Position numbers and translations under genes: made by a program. Shown piece by piece: positions 1 through 6,527 of a stretch of DNA of 8,426 bases; position 1 is the stretch's first letter, and every line of letters starts with the position of its first letter. Under the pieces are notes generated by a model that worked only from the letters and a program-made list of their open reading frames with translations, ran no database searches and was not told where the DNA came from. The DNA is from Planctomycetota bacterium (GTDB lineage: Bacteria > Planctomycetota > UBA1135 > GCA-002686595). The stretch is taken from positions 1 through 8,426 of the forward strand of contig JAQBVH010000097.1 of assembly GCA_027623615.1 (NCBI GenBank). The letters are read 5' to 3'.

Positions 1-1709
1 TTGAGCTCCTGCTGGAGGATGAACTCGGTGTCCTCGGCGGAGTGGACCAGGCGCGGCTGGATGAAGATCATCAGGCTGCGGCGGTCACGGGTCTGGGACT
101 TGTGCTTGAACAGCTCCCCCACGATCGGGATGCGGGAGAGGTACGGCACACGCGAGCGGACCTGGGTGTCCACGTCGGTCGTCAAGCCGCCGATGATGGC
201 CGTCTGGCCGCTCTCGACGAGCATCTGGGTGAACATCGTCGAGGAGCGCGTGCGAGGCAGGGCGATCGTGCCCTCCGCGCCCGCCGCGCCCACGGTGAAG
301 ATGTCGAAGCCGGCCGGGGCCAGGGAGGAACCGGAGGAGGAGCCGGACAGGCTGGTTTCCTTCGGAATGACCTCCATCAGGACCTTGCTGGTACCGGGGA
401 TCACGTTCGGACGCACGAGCAGCTGGAAGCCGACCTCGACGGGCGAGCCCGCCGCCTCGGAGACGCTGAGCTGCAGACCACCGGCCTGGCCCTGCTCGGA
501 CTTGGCCTCGGCGTAGCGCACGGTCTCACCGACGAAGATCGTCGCCTCGTTGCCGTCCATCGTCACGATCTTGGGGGCCTGGATGACCTCGGCGTTCGTG
601 TCGCGCTGGAGCAGGTTGAGGGTGGCGGCGACCTGCGTGAACGAGAGCGCTCCGAAGATCGTGTCGGGGATGAGCACGTTCGAGTTGCTCAGGTCCGGGT
701 CGCTGTAGGGACCACGGTTGTCCGCGTTGGCGATGAAGTCGTCCTCCCAGCCGCCGCCGCCGAGCTCGAACGGGAACTCGACGGGGATCTGGCCGCCGGA
801 GACCGAGACCTGCGGACCCGCGTCGCCATAGTCGACGCCGAGGCTCAGGAAGTCGGTGTTGGTCGTCGAGACGAACTTGATGTCGATGAAGACCTGGGCC
901 GGCTCGATGTCGACCTGGCGCAGCATCTCCTGGATCGCGTCGTGCACCTGGGTGGAGTCACGCACGACCAGAGCGTTCTGCTCCTTCATGTAGTCCAGCT
1001 CACCCGACGGGCTCAAAGCCTTGCGCAGGGAGTGGAGCACGGTGAAGTGATCGGCCGGCTCGCCCTCGGGGGCCTTGAGGCCGCCGTCGTGGAACTCGGT
1101 CTTGATGACCGGGACCCGCGGTCCGACCGGGCGCAGGTAGCGCAGGTTGTAGATGCGCGTGACCTGCTGCGTCTCGAGCGACAAGGGGTCGACCACGCGC
1201 AGGATGCCGCGGTGGTCCTCCACCACGGTGTAGCCGCGCAGCTTGCAGATCTCCTCGAGGGCCGCGCGCCAGGGAACGTCCTGGATGCGGCCGCGCACGG
1301 TGCCGGTCACCTCCGGGCTGACCAGGATGTTGGCGCCTGCGATCGTGGAGATGGCCGAGATGATGTCGACGAGCTCGTCATCGTCCATCTCGAACCCGAC
1401 CTCGGGCGGCGAGGTGATCGTCAGCACTCCGCTCCGATCCTCCTCGACGACACAGTTGGCCAGCCGGGTCGCATGGTCCAGCGCGTCGCGCCAGTGGACG
1501 TCAGTGATCTGGAGGTTACGGACCTTCCGGTCACCGCCGTCGAAGATGATGATGTTTGCGCCGGACCGATCGCGCAGGTACTGCACCACCTGCGACAGGT
1601 CCTGCTCGACCACGTTCATGTTGACGCGGGCGTCCAGGCTGGGAACCTGTGCGAAGGCCGGCGCCGCCAGGGCCACGAGGGCCAAGGGAATCAGGGACTG
1701 GAATTTCAC
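1..1709 (-). CDS. pilQ: PilQ-like type IV pilus secretin, 3' end outside the window
   Basis: Outer-membrane secretin that forms the gated channel for the type IV pilus. 569 complete codons are visible, starting at a GTG (1709-1707). Residues 1-20 (MKFQSLIPLALVALAAPAFA) form a clean signal peptide with cleavage before Gln21, which fixes the start although no Shine-Dalgarno is evident. Two successive STN/N0-like domains follow (about 28-100 and 104-175), then an N1-type secretin_N domain (about 184-268). The secretin beta-barrel domain runs from about 275 to 555. It has the usual NAEVIQAPKIVTMDG segment, a Ser/Gly-rich loop (453-462) and the signature VPYLSRIPIVGELF (521-534). AMIN domains, common at the N-terminus of proteobacterial PilQ, are absent. 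The gene follows pilO by 49 bases, so it probably belongs to the pil operon. A GspD or other secretin is possible by domain alone, but the pilMNO context favours PilQ. The final residues and stop lie beyond the left edge. Confidence 0.93.
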   Translation of the reverse strand, partial: MKFQSLIPLALVALAAPAFAQVPSLDARVNMNVVEQDLSQVVQYLRDRSGANIIIFDGGDRKVRNLQITDVHWRDALDHATRLANCVVEEDRSGVLTITSPPEVGFEMDDDELVDIISAISTIAGANILVSPEVTGTVRGRIQDVPWRAALEEICKLRGYTVVEDHRGILRVVDPLSLETQQVTRIYNLRYLRPVGPRVPVIKTEFHDGGLKAPEGEPADHFTVLHSLRKALSPSGELDYMKEQNALVVRDSTQVHDAIQEMLRQVDIEPAQVFIDIKFVSTTNTDFLSLGVDYGDAGPQVSVSGGQIPVEFPFELGGGGWEDDFIANADNRGPYSDPDLSNSNVLIPDTIFGALSFTQVAATLNLLQRDTNAEVIQAPKIVTMDGNEATIFVGETVRYAEAKSEQGQAGGLQLSVSEAAGSPVEVGFQLLVRPNVIPGTSKVLMEVIPKETSLSGSSSGSSLAPAGFDIFTVGAAGAEGTIALPRTRSSTMFTQMLVESGQTAIIGGLTTDVDTQVRSRVPYLSRIPIVGELFKHKSQTRDRRSLMIFIQPRLVHSAEDTEFILQQEL

Positions 1710-1723
1710 GGTTGTTTTTTTGC

Positions 1724-1739
1724 CCCAAGGGGACTTGGG
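1724..1739 (-). other. Hairpin and A-tract just upstream of the pilQ start
   Basis: On the minus strand CCCAAG pairs with CTTGGG (6 bp, loop TCCC). Two bases later comes a run of seven A (1715-1721), and the pilQ GTG starts six bases after that run. The tail is A and not T in the direction of transcription, so this is not an intrinsic terminator for the operon. There is no purine-rich Shine-Dalgarno between hairpin and start. The arrangement could set translation of pilQ, but that is inference. Confidence 0.4.
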
Positions 1740-1758
1740 CCAGGTCCGCCGTTGTGCA

Positions 1759-3156
1759 TCAGTGCACGCGGGTCAGAACGAATCCTCGGAAGTAGAAGTC
1801 GACCTCGGTCTCGCGGATCTCAGCGATCTCGAGGCCCACCTGGACCTCGTCGCCGATCGTCCGCGGACGTCCGTTGATCACGATCGCCGCCTTGTCGCCA
1901 ATGAAGAACGACCCGGAGATGTCGAGCTCGATCGCGTTGAAGTCGCGGAGGGTCTCCGCTTCGACGGCGAGCTCGTGAATGAAGGTGGCCACCTCGTTGC
2001 GAACAGGATCCTGCTCCACGGTGGCGAGCTCACCCTTCCAGGGCGTGTACGCCTGGAGGGCCAGGTCGTACTCGCCACGGTCGAGGTGGCTCAGGAGCTG
2101 ATCACGCATGGCCTCGAGCTCCGCCAGGGCCGGGCCCTGCAAGCTGCCGCTCTCGAGCTTCTCTGCGAGCAGGGCGCGGGGCTCGTACACCTCGGTTTCG
2201 AGGCGTTTCTGCGCGGGCACGTAGGTGATCGCCCCTTCGGACTCGACCCGGCGCAGCTCCTCGTCGAGCTTGCCCAGCATGCCCTGCAGCTCGTCACGCT
2301 TGACCATGCGGTCGAGCACGTTCTGAGCCCCATCGACGGAGAGCCAGTGCTGCATGGCTTCGGCGGTCAGCGCGGAGAGCTCGTCGACCTTCTCGATCTG
2401 GTCCGGAACCGGCCAGCCGTTGTCGTCGGGCAGGAGCGGGACGCGCGGGTCGATCCAGGGGTCGCGACGACCGCGATCACCGCGGTAGTTGTAGCGGCCA
2501 ATGGTCAGCGCCTTGCGGCGTCGGTTGATCTCGGACGTCAGGAGGTCGCGCTTGCGACCGTAGCCCTCGATGCGCACCGGCTGCAGCGCGGTCTTGCGCG
2601 CGTAGGTGTAGGTCTCGACATCGACCTGGATCTGGTGCCGAGCCTCGCCGTGCTTGTCGACCAGCTGGCGCGTGCTCGAGCTGATCTTGAACGAGGGCAC
2701 GGCCAGGAAGCTCCGGTGGTTCTCGACCCGACTGAGGAAGTCTAGGAACTCGAAGATGCCGCCCTCCAGGTTGAGGCTGTAGCCGACCTTGGTGAAGTCG
2801 AGCTCCGGGGCGCGGCCGCCCGAGCGGTCCGGCTTCAGCTTGAACGCCGTGGCGCGCACGTTCGAGTCGGTGGCGTACGAGTGGAAGTTGTCGTTGAGCC
2901 CGGTCAGGTCCTCGTTGCTCGGCAGGATCTGATCGATCACGGTCGAGACCTCACGCAGCACGATGACCTCTTGCTCGAGGGTCGAGGTGCCCTCGATGGT
3001 CTTGCGCGCCTTCTGGATCTGTCCTTCCAGGGTGGTCACCTCGAGCTCGGAGACCTCGATCTCGCCCTGCTTCAGGTAGATCAGGGTGCCGATGCTGGCC
3101 GCGCCGAGGATTGTGCCGGCAGCGATGCCGATCCAGACTTTCTTCTCTTTCTCCAC
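1759..3156 (-). CDS. pilO: PilO-like pilus alignment protein with PilP/GspB-like C-terminal domain
   Basis: Inner-membrane bitopic protein of the PilMNOP alignment complex. 465 aa from a GTG (3156-3154), with GGAGGG nine bases upstream and only 2 bases after the pilN stop. A short charged cytoplasmic N-terminus (EKEKK) precedes one membrane helix (about 7-28). A coiled-coil-like stretch follows (about 32-75), then a PilO-type ferredoxin-like periplasmic region (about 80-190, including PSNEDLTGLNDNF). Usual PilO is near 200 aa. Here about 275 further residues follow: a basic, proline-containing linker (about 195-250), a largely helical region (about 250-405), and a final small beta-domain (about 408-465). 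That last domain contains AIVINGRPRTIGDEV and ends in FRGFVLTRVH, a pattern like the HR/PilP/GspB C-terminal domain that contacts the secretin. A longer reading upstream would run through pilN and is rejected. PilO identity is well supported by position; the fusion reading is inference. Confidence 0.82.
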   Translation of the reverse strand: MEKEKKVWIGIAAGTILGAASIGTLIYLKQGEIEVSELEVTTLEGQIQKARKTIEGTSTLEQEVIVLREVSTVIDQILPSNEDLTGLNDNFHSYATDSNVRATAFKLKPDRSGGRAPELDFTKVGYSLNLEGGIFEFLDFLSRVENHRSFLAVPSFKISSSTRQLVDKHGEARHQIQVDVETYTYARKTALQPVRIEGYGRKRDLLTSEINRRRKALTIGRYNYRGDRGRRDPWIDPRVPLLPDDNGWPVPDQIEKVDELSALTAEAMQHWLSVDGAQNVLDRMVKRDELQGMLGKLDEELRRVESEGAITYVPAQKRLETEVYEPRALLAEKLESGSLQGPALAELEAMRDQLLSHLDRGEYDLALQAYTPWKGELATVEQDPVRNEVATFIHELAVEAETLRDFNAIELDISGSFFIGDKAAIVINGRPRTIGDEVQVGLEIAEIRETEVDFYFRGFVLTRVH

Positions 3157-3158
3157 GG

Positions 3159-3842
3159 CTACTTGCCCTCCGGCATCACGGCGTTGATCAGGGCGCGCTC
3201 TTGCGGTGAGCGCAGCTCGAGGGTCAGGGGGAAGGACCAGTTGATGGCGGGGATCAACCCCTGGTCGCTGTCGTTGACGTTGCCCTCGGGGGCGGCGGGC
3301 GGATGGAAGCTGGCCATCAGGGTGGTCAGCTCGGTGTCCGCGATGTCCTCGAGGAAGGCGGGCACCTGGTTCCACTCGGGGGCGCCGGAGTGACCGTTGC
3401 ACTTGAGGGTGCCGAACGACTGGATCCCGCCGCGCGCCGGGCCCCGGGGCGCCTCTTGCTTGACGCTGACGTCATCGAACCAGATGTAGTGGTCGATGCC
3501 ATCACCGCCTGCGTGGACCACGTCGACCAGGTCGTCGATGACGCGCGTCCATTGCACGCGGCTCGAGGTGATCGAGGCCAGGGTCGACTCGCGGCTCGAG
3601 TGGAAGGCGACCTCCTTGCCGAGGGCGTCGTGGTAGTTGACCTGCGGGGTCAACCCGTCCATCTCGAGCTGCAGCACGTTGCGCTGAGTCTCGATCTCCG
3701 CGGCGACGCCGAAGGACATCCAGCACCACCAGGCGACCAGCAAGGTGTTGACGAGGACGGCGCCGGAGACGGCGGCCATCATCTTGAGCGGAGTCCGGGC
3801 GGTCTTCCGGAACTCGTCGGGAAGTAGGTTGATCGTGATCAT
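3159..3842 (-). CDS. pilN: PilN-like type IV pilus inner-membrane protein
   Basis: Inner-membrane partner that links cytoplasmic PilM to PilO. The 227-aa product begins MITINLLPDEFR, the INLLP motif by which PilN binds the PilM groove (residues 4-8). After a basic stretch (RKTARTPLK) there is a single hydrophobic helix (about 21-44), followed by a short coiled-coil-like segment and a periplasmic ferredoxin-like region. The ATG overlaps the pilM stop as ATGA, which implies translational coupling; AAGGTG eight bases before the ATG may serve as a Shine-Dalgarno. The protein is somewhat longer than many PilN (about 180-200 aa), with a Pro/Gly-rich insertion near residues 130-145 and a Pro-rich loop near 185-190. 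Sequence conservation past the helix is low, as is usual for the family, so the call rests on the N-terminus and the gene order. Confidence 0.88.
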   Translation of the reverse strand: MITINLLPDEFRKTARTPLKMMAAVSGAVLVNTLLVAWWCWMSFGVAAEIETQRNVLQLEMDGLTPQVNYHDALGKEVAFHSSRESTLASITSSRVQWTRVIDDLVDVVHAGGDGIDHYIWFDDVSVKQEAPRGPARGGIQSFGTLKCNGHSGAPEWNQVPAFLEDIADTELTTLMASFHPPAAPEGNVNDSDQGLIPAINWSFPLTLELRSPQERALINAVMPEGK

Positions 3843-4900
3843 TCGCAGCGCACCTTGGCCGCCAGGCCGACGGCGACGACCAGGGACGGAGCCCAGGCCT
3901 CGAGTTCTTCGACGTCGACGCGGTTGACGTCGACGCGCAGTCCTTCGAGCGGGTTCCAGGTACGCGCGGGGCGCGCCGTGGCTTGCTCGATGTAGGCGGC
4001 CGCGCCGGGGGCGAGCACGCCCCCGCCGGAGAGGAGCAGCTCCTCGACCTGCAGACCGTCATGGTTCTCGACGTAGTCGATCGAGAGTGAGAGTTCGGAG
4101 GCCAGGTCCTCGAGCACCGGCGAGATCGCGCTGTTGACCTCGGCCTCGTGGGTCTCGGAGGCGCGCTTGATCGCCTCGGCTTCGAAGCCCTCCACGCCGA
4201 GGCGCCGCGCGACCGCTTGGGTCATGTCCGCGCCGCCGATGTTGATCTCGCGGCTGAAGCAGCTCACGCCGCCGCGCAGCACGTTGATCGAGGTGCGTGT
4301 CGCGCCGACGTCGACCAGGGCGCTGGCGCGCATGCCCTCCTCGTCGACGACCTCGTCGTCGGGAACACCGCACAGCTCCCAGGCGTTCGCCAGGGCGAAC
4401 AGGTCCAGATCAACAGCGACCGGAGTCAGCCCGACCTTCAGGATGGCCTGGATGCGCTCATCGATCAGCTCGCGCCGGCAGGCGGCGAGGAGCACGGTCA
4501 TGCCCTCGTCACCCTCCTTCGCACCCTCTTCGTTGATCACCGCAGCGGCGCGGCGCCCGAGGGCCTGGCAGTCCATGATCACCTCGTCGAGCTCGAAGGG
4601 GAGGTACTTGTCGACCTCGAAGTGAATGGCCTGACGCAGCTCGGCGTCGGACATCTTCAGCATCGGCACGTAGCGCACGACCGTCGATTGACCGCTGACG
4701 CCTGTGCAGACGCGCTTGCTCCTGAACTTGTTCTCGGCGAAGACCTGCTCGACGGCGTCCTGCACGCTCCCCCCCGGGGGGATCTCCGCGCGTCCGAAAC
4801 CGGTGATCACCGGCTCGGGGCCTTCGAGGGTGATCTCGACCGCTTTGACGACGGAGGATCCGAGGTCCAACCCGACGATGCTCTTGGCTCTACGAAACAC
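3839..4900 (-). CDS. pilM: PilM, actin-like cytoplasmic ATPase-fold pilus assembly protein
   Basis: Cytoplasmic FtsA/actin-fold protein that binds the N-terminus of PilN and nucleates the alignment complex. 353 aa, the usual family length. The GTG start (4900-4898) has AGGA four bases upstream and puts the phosphate-1 motif near the N-terminus (VGLDLGSSVVKAVEI, 9-23). A PilM-typical segment AIHFEVDKYLPFELDEV lies at 91-107. The phosphate-2 motif is LVDVGATRTSINVLRGG (195-211), and the adenosine-binding LLLSGGGVLAPG is at 288-299. The frame stays open upstream to about 5251 through the intergenic repeats, but those residues resemble no PilM and the start chosen fits both motif placement and ribosome site. 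It is the first gene of the pilMNOQ run, separated from HPr by 400 bases, so it probably has its own promoter. Confidence 0.95.
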   Translation of the reverse strand: MFRRAKSIVGLDLGSSVVKAVEITLEGPEPVITGFGRAEIPPGGSVQDAVEQVFAENKFRSKRVCTGVSGQSTVVRYVPMLKMSDAELRQAIHFEVDKYLPFELDEVIMDCQALGRRAAAVINEEGAKEGDEGMTVLLAACRRELIDERIQAILKVGLTPVAVDLDLFALANAWELCGVPDDEVVDEEGMRASALVDVGATRTSINVLRGGVSCFSREINIGGADMTQAVARRLGVEGFEAEAIKRASETHEAEVNSAISPVLEDLASELSLSIDYVENHDGLQVEELLLSGGGVLAPGAAAYIEQATARPARTWNPLEGLRVDVNRVDVEELEAWAPSLVVAVGLAAKVRCE

Positions 4901-4988
4901 TGTGTCCTGCCCTTGTGAGGGTTCGGAGCCGGCGCGACGTACGCCTGGCCTTCCGTCCCGCTTTCGGACAGGAATGCCGGGGGGGTTT

Positions 4989-5041
4989 AAGCTTTTCGCC
5001 CGCCCGACCGGGGATCGACCCCACGCGCCACGGAAGCTTTT
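4989..5041. repeat. Pair of AAGCTTTT boxes upstream of pilM
   Basis: AAGCTTTT occurs at 4989-4996 and again at 5034-5041 in the same orientation, 45 bases apart, about 90 and 135 bases upstream of the pilM start. These are A/T-rich islands in very G+C-rich DNA. They could be regulator sites or promoter elements, but no clear sigma-70 or sigma-54 promoter can be assigned. The rest of 4901-5140 shows no gene. Confidence 0.3.
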
Positions 5042-5140
5042 TCCACAGCGGGCCGGGCGCCCTACCCACGTACGAACCCCGATTCCTCCGGGCTGGCCGG
5101 GCGAGCAGCGCGCGCCACAGGTGCTCGCTCCGGTCCCGGC

Positions 5141-5268
5141 CGCCACACCGTCAGGTGTGGCGTCCAACAACACACACGCCTCCGAAGGAGGCGTAGGCGG
5201 CCCCAACGGGGTCGCCTCGCCCACACCGTCAGGTGTGGCGTCCAACAACACACACGCCTCCGAAGGCG
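5141..5268. repeat. Tandem hairpin-spacer-hairpin repeat, two copies at 78-base period
   Basis: An exact 46-base sequence occurs at 5143-5188 and at 5221-5266. Each copy begins with a hairpin (CCACACC, loop GTCA, GGTGTGG; 9 bp in the first copy at 5141-5162, 7 bp in the second at 5221-5238). An identical unpaired spacer follows (TCCAACAACACAC at 5163-5175 and 5241-5253). A second hairpin built on CGCCT and AGGCG comes next: 8 bp with a three-base loop at 5176-5194 in copy 1, and 5 bp with a four-base loop at 5255-5268 in copy 2. Between the copies is a further hairpin at 5196-5216 (GGCGGCCCC, loop AAC, GGGGTCGCC). No coding function is apparent. It may be an intergenic mosaic element of the REP/BIME kind or a structured mRNA end; which one cannot be decided from one locus. 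Confidence 0.75.
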
Positions 5269-5301
5269 GTGTAGGGGTCTCTGCGGGATCCCCTACACGC
5301 C
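5265..5301 (-). terminator. Terminator-like hairpin directly after the HPr stop codon
   Basis: TGTAGGGG (5270-5277) pairs with CCCCTACA (5290-5297). The stem is extended by GGCG/CGCC (5265-5268 and 5298-5301) with one bulged G, giving about 12 bp. It begins at the HPr stop codon in the minus direction. No T-run follows, so it is not a canonical intrinsic terminator. It may act as a 3' stabiliser or work with the adjoining repeat hairpins. Confidence 0.5.
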
Positions 5302-5561
5302 TACTCCTCGAAGCCTGTTGCGATCAACGCGTCGATCGCCGCGAGCAGGGCCTCCGCATCGGGGCCCTCCGCTTCCAGGTCGAGCACCTCGCCCTTGCCC
5401 GCGGCGAGGGTCATCAGCTCGAGGATGCTCTTGCCGTTCACGTCCAAGCCCGCGAAGCGCACGCGCAAGCTCGCCTCGAACTCGAGGGCCAGGCGCACGA
5501 CCGCGTGACAGGGTCGGGCGTGCAGCCCGGCGTCGTTGATCACCTTGACGGATCGGTGCAC
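5301..5561 (-). CDS. ptsH: HPr phosphocarrier protein
   Basis: Small cytoplasmic phosphocarrier that accepts phosphate from enzyme I and passes it to EIIA proteins. 86 aa, the usual HPr size. The active-site motif GLHARP is at residues 12-17, with phosphorylated His14. The regulatory helix NGKSILELMTLAAGKG (42-57) contains Ser45, which corresponds to the Ser46 site targeted by HPr kinase in other bacteria. The start is GTG (5561-5559). It lacks a convincing Shine-Dalgarno, but the family N-terminus begins just before the first beta-strand (VKVIND), which supports it. It lies 25 bases after ptsN, so the two are probably co-transcribed. Cys18 replaces the common Ala after the motif. No enzyme I, EIIB or EIIC is in the window, so a regulatory role (NPr-like) is as likely as sugar transport. 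Confidence 0.95.
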   Translation of the reverse strand: MHRSVKVINDAGLHARPCHAVVRLALEFEASLRVRFAGLDVNGKSILELMTLAAGKGEVLDLEAEGPDAEALLAAIDALIATGFEE

Positions 5562-5586
5562 GGGCAGGATGGAGTTTTCCCAGCCG

Positions 5587-6066
5587 TCAGACGGCGGACA
5601 TCTCCTTGAGGAGATTGACCAGGTCGGTCTTCGTCTTGGAGCGCTTGGCGAAGCTGCGGAAGTCAGGCTCCCGTGCCAGCTTCGTGATCCAGCGCATCAT
5701 GTCGAGGTGCCGCTCCGGATCGTGATGCTCGCTGGCCTCGGTCGGCCGCAACACGGCGAAGAGCACGTGCACGGGCTCGCCATCGATTGCGTTCCAGTCC
5801 AAGCCCTGCCTGTGCACCGACAGGCTGCACACGGCCTTGCTGATCCCGGCGAGCTTGACGTGGGGCACGGATACGCCCATGCCAATGCCGGTCGAGGCCA
5901 GCTCCTCACGCTCCACGAGCGCCTTGAGGGCGGCAGCCGCCAGCTCCGCGTCGAGGAGCTGCCCCTTGACGAGATTCGTGACGACTTCTTCGAGGACGGC
6001 TTCCTTGTCCGTGGCCTTCAGACCGACCGAACAGGACTTGGGCTTGAATTGCTTCCACCAGTTCAT
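5587..6066 (-). CDS. ptsN: PTS EIIA of the fructose/nitrogen type (PtsN-like)
   Basis: Cytoplasmic EIIA domain protein, 159 aa, phosphorylated by HPr. The active-site motif is GIGMGVSVPHVKL (60-72), with His69 as the phosphoacceptor; this is the G-x-x-x-PH-x pattern of the PTS EIIA type 2 family. The C-terminal half shows the typical LFAVLRP strand (101-107) and the helical segment ERHLDMMRWITKLAREPDFR. It is a stand-alone EIIA next to HPr and near rpoN and hpf, the arrangement of the regulatory nitrogen PTS in Proteobacteria. The ATG at 6066-6064 is preceded by a weak GGGA. The N-terminus is shorter before the first helix than in some PtsN. A transport EIIA (FruA-like) is less likely, as no EIIB or EIIC adjoins. 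Confidence 0.92.
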   Translation of the reverse strand: MNWWKQFKPKSCSVGLKATDKEAVLEEVVTNLVKGQLLDAELAAAALKALVEREELASTGIGMGVSVPHVKLAGISKAVCSLSVHRQGLDWNAIDGEPVHVLFAVLRPTEASEHHDPERHLDMMRWITKLAREPDFRSFAKRSKTKTDLVNLLKEMSAV

Positions 6067-6157
6067 TCGTCCCAGAGGCTAGCAAACGGCGCCCGGGTCC
6101 GCATGGGCGAGCCCCAGGCGGGCGCGTGGTGGGCGCGGCGAATCGTCGCGATTGGAA

Positions 6158-6209
6158 CAAAACCACGGGCCCCCGGGACCAGGAGGCCCCGAGTGCCCGT
6201 CGGGTTTTG
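6158..6209. terminator. Bidirectional hairpin terminator between hpf and ptsN
   Basis: CAAAACC ACGGGC (6158-6170) pairs with GCCCGT (6195-6200) and GGTTTTG (6203-6209), leaving only a two-base bulge (6201-6202): 13 bp, with a further CCCG/CGGG pairing possible in the loop. On either strand the stem ends with A4 on the 5' side and T4 on the 3' side, so it looks like an intrinsic terminator readable both ways. It lies 16 bases after the hpf stop. The remainder of 6067-6157 shows nothing assignable. Confidence 0.7.
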
Positions 6210-6224
6210 GGAGCGAGAAGTGCC

Positions 6225-6527
6225 TCAGCCCTTGCGGTGGCGCTCGATCTGCTTCTTGTGGTGCTTGCGCAACTGGCGCCCCATACGGTCGATGGCCTCG
6301 TCCAAGGTCGATCGGAACGCCTCGCCCTTCACATCAGCCACCAGCACGGCGCCATGTCCGACGTTGGCAACGAGCTCCACACGGTGGTCCTCGTTCTGGC
6401 GCTCGAGATTGGCGCGCACAGAAACGGTTCGCGAGAAGAAGCGGGACAGCCCCTGCAGCTTCTCGTCGACGAGTTCCCGGATCCGACCGGGGTACGCGTG
6501 GTGAAGGATCGACACTTTTGTTTCCAT
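6225..6527 (-). CDS. hpf: Short ribosome hibernation-promoting factor (HPF/YfiA family)
   Basis: Binds the 30S decoding region and silences ribosomes in stationary phase or stress. 100 aa, the short HPF form without the C-terminal dimerisation domain of long HPF. Features of the family: an N-terminal strand (TKVSILHHAYPGRIRELVDEK), a central V-x-V-x-A-x-L strand (VSVRANLERQ, 35-44), ELVANVGHGAVLVADVKGEAF (51-71) and the helix TLDEAIDRMGRQLRKHHKKQ (74-93) with its basic end. The ATG (6527-6525) is preceded by a strong AAGGAG (6533-6538) at good spacing, which fixes the start. The frame is open for another 138 codons upstream, but that stretch has no HPF-like sequence. A strong hairpin terminator follows the stop, so hpf may form its own transcript, separate from ptsN. 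Confidence 0.94.
   Translation of the reverse strand: METKVSILHHAYPGRIRELVDEKLQGLSRFFSRTVSVRANLERQNEDHRVELVANVGHGAVLVADVKGEAFRSTLDEAIDRMGRQLRKHHKKQIERHRKG

Noticed and set aside
42..1877. Long plus-strand open frame (611 codons) opposite pilQ
   Set aside because: It is the antisense shadow of pilQ, whose frame shows a signal peptide and secretin motifs; the plus-strand product is a low-complexity Asp/Arg/Val/Leu-rich chain with no domain.
4901..5251. N-terminal extension of pilM through the repeat array (the repeat period of 78 keeps frame and encodes LLDATPDGV twice)
   Set aside because: PilM length, the phosphate-1 motif near the N-terminus and an AGGA before the GTG at 4900 all support the short start; the upstream residues look like read-through of non-coding hairpins.
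5141..5268. CRISPR array
   Set aside because: Only two copies, repeats longer than usual with two internal hairpins each, a structured and not unique-looking spacer, and no cas genes.
6081..6097. Sigma-54-like promoter upstream of ptsN (TTTGCT as -12, GGGC as -24)
   Set aside because: The GG to GC spacing is one base short of the consensus and the -24 match is poor; it lies only about 15 bases from the start codon.
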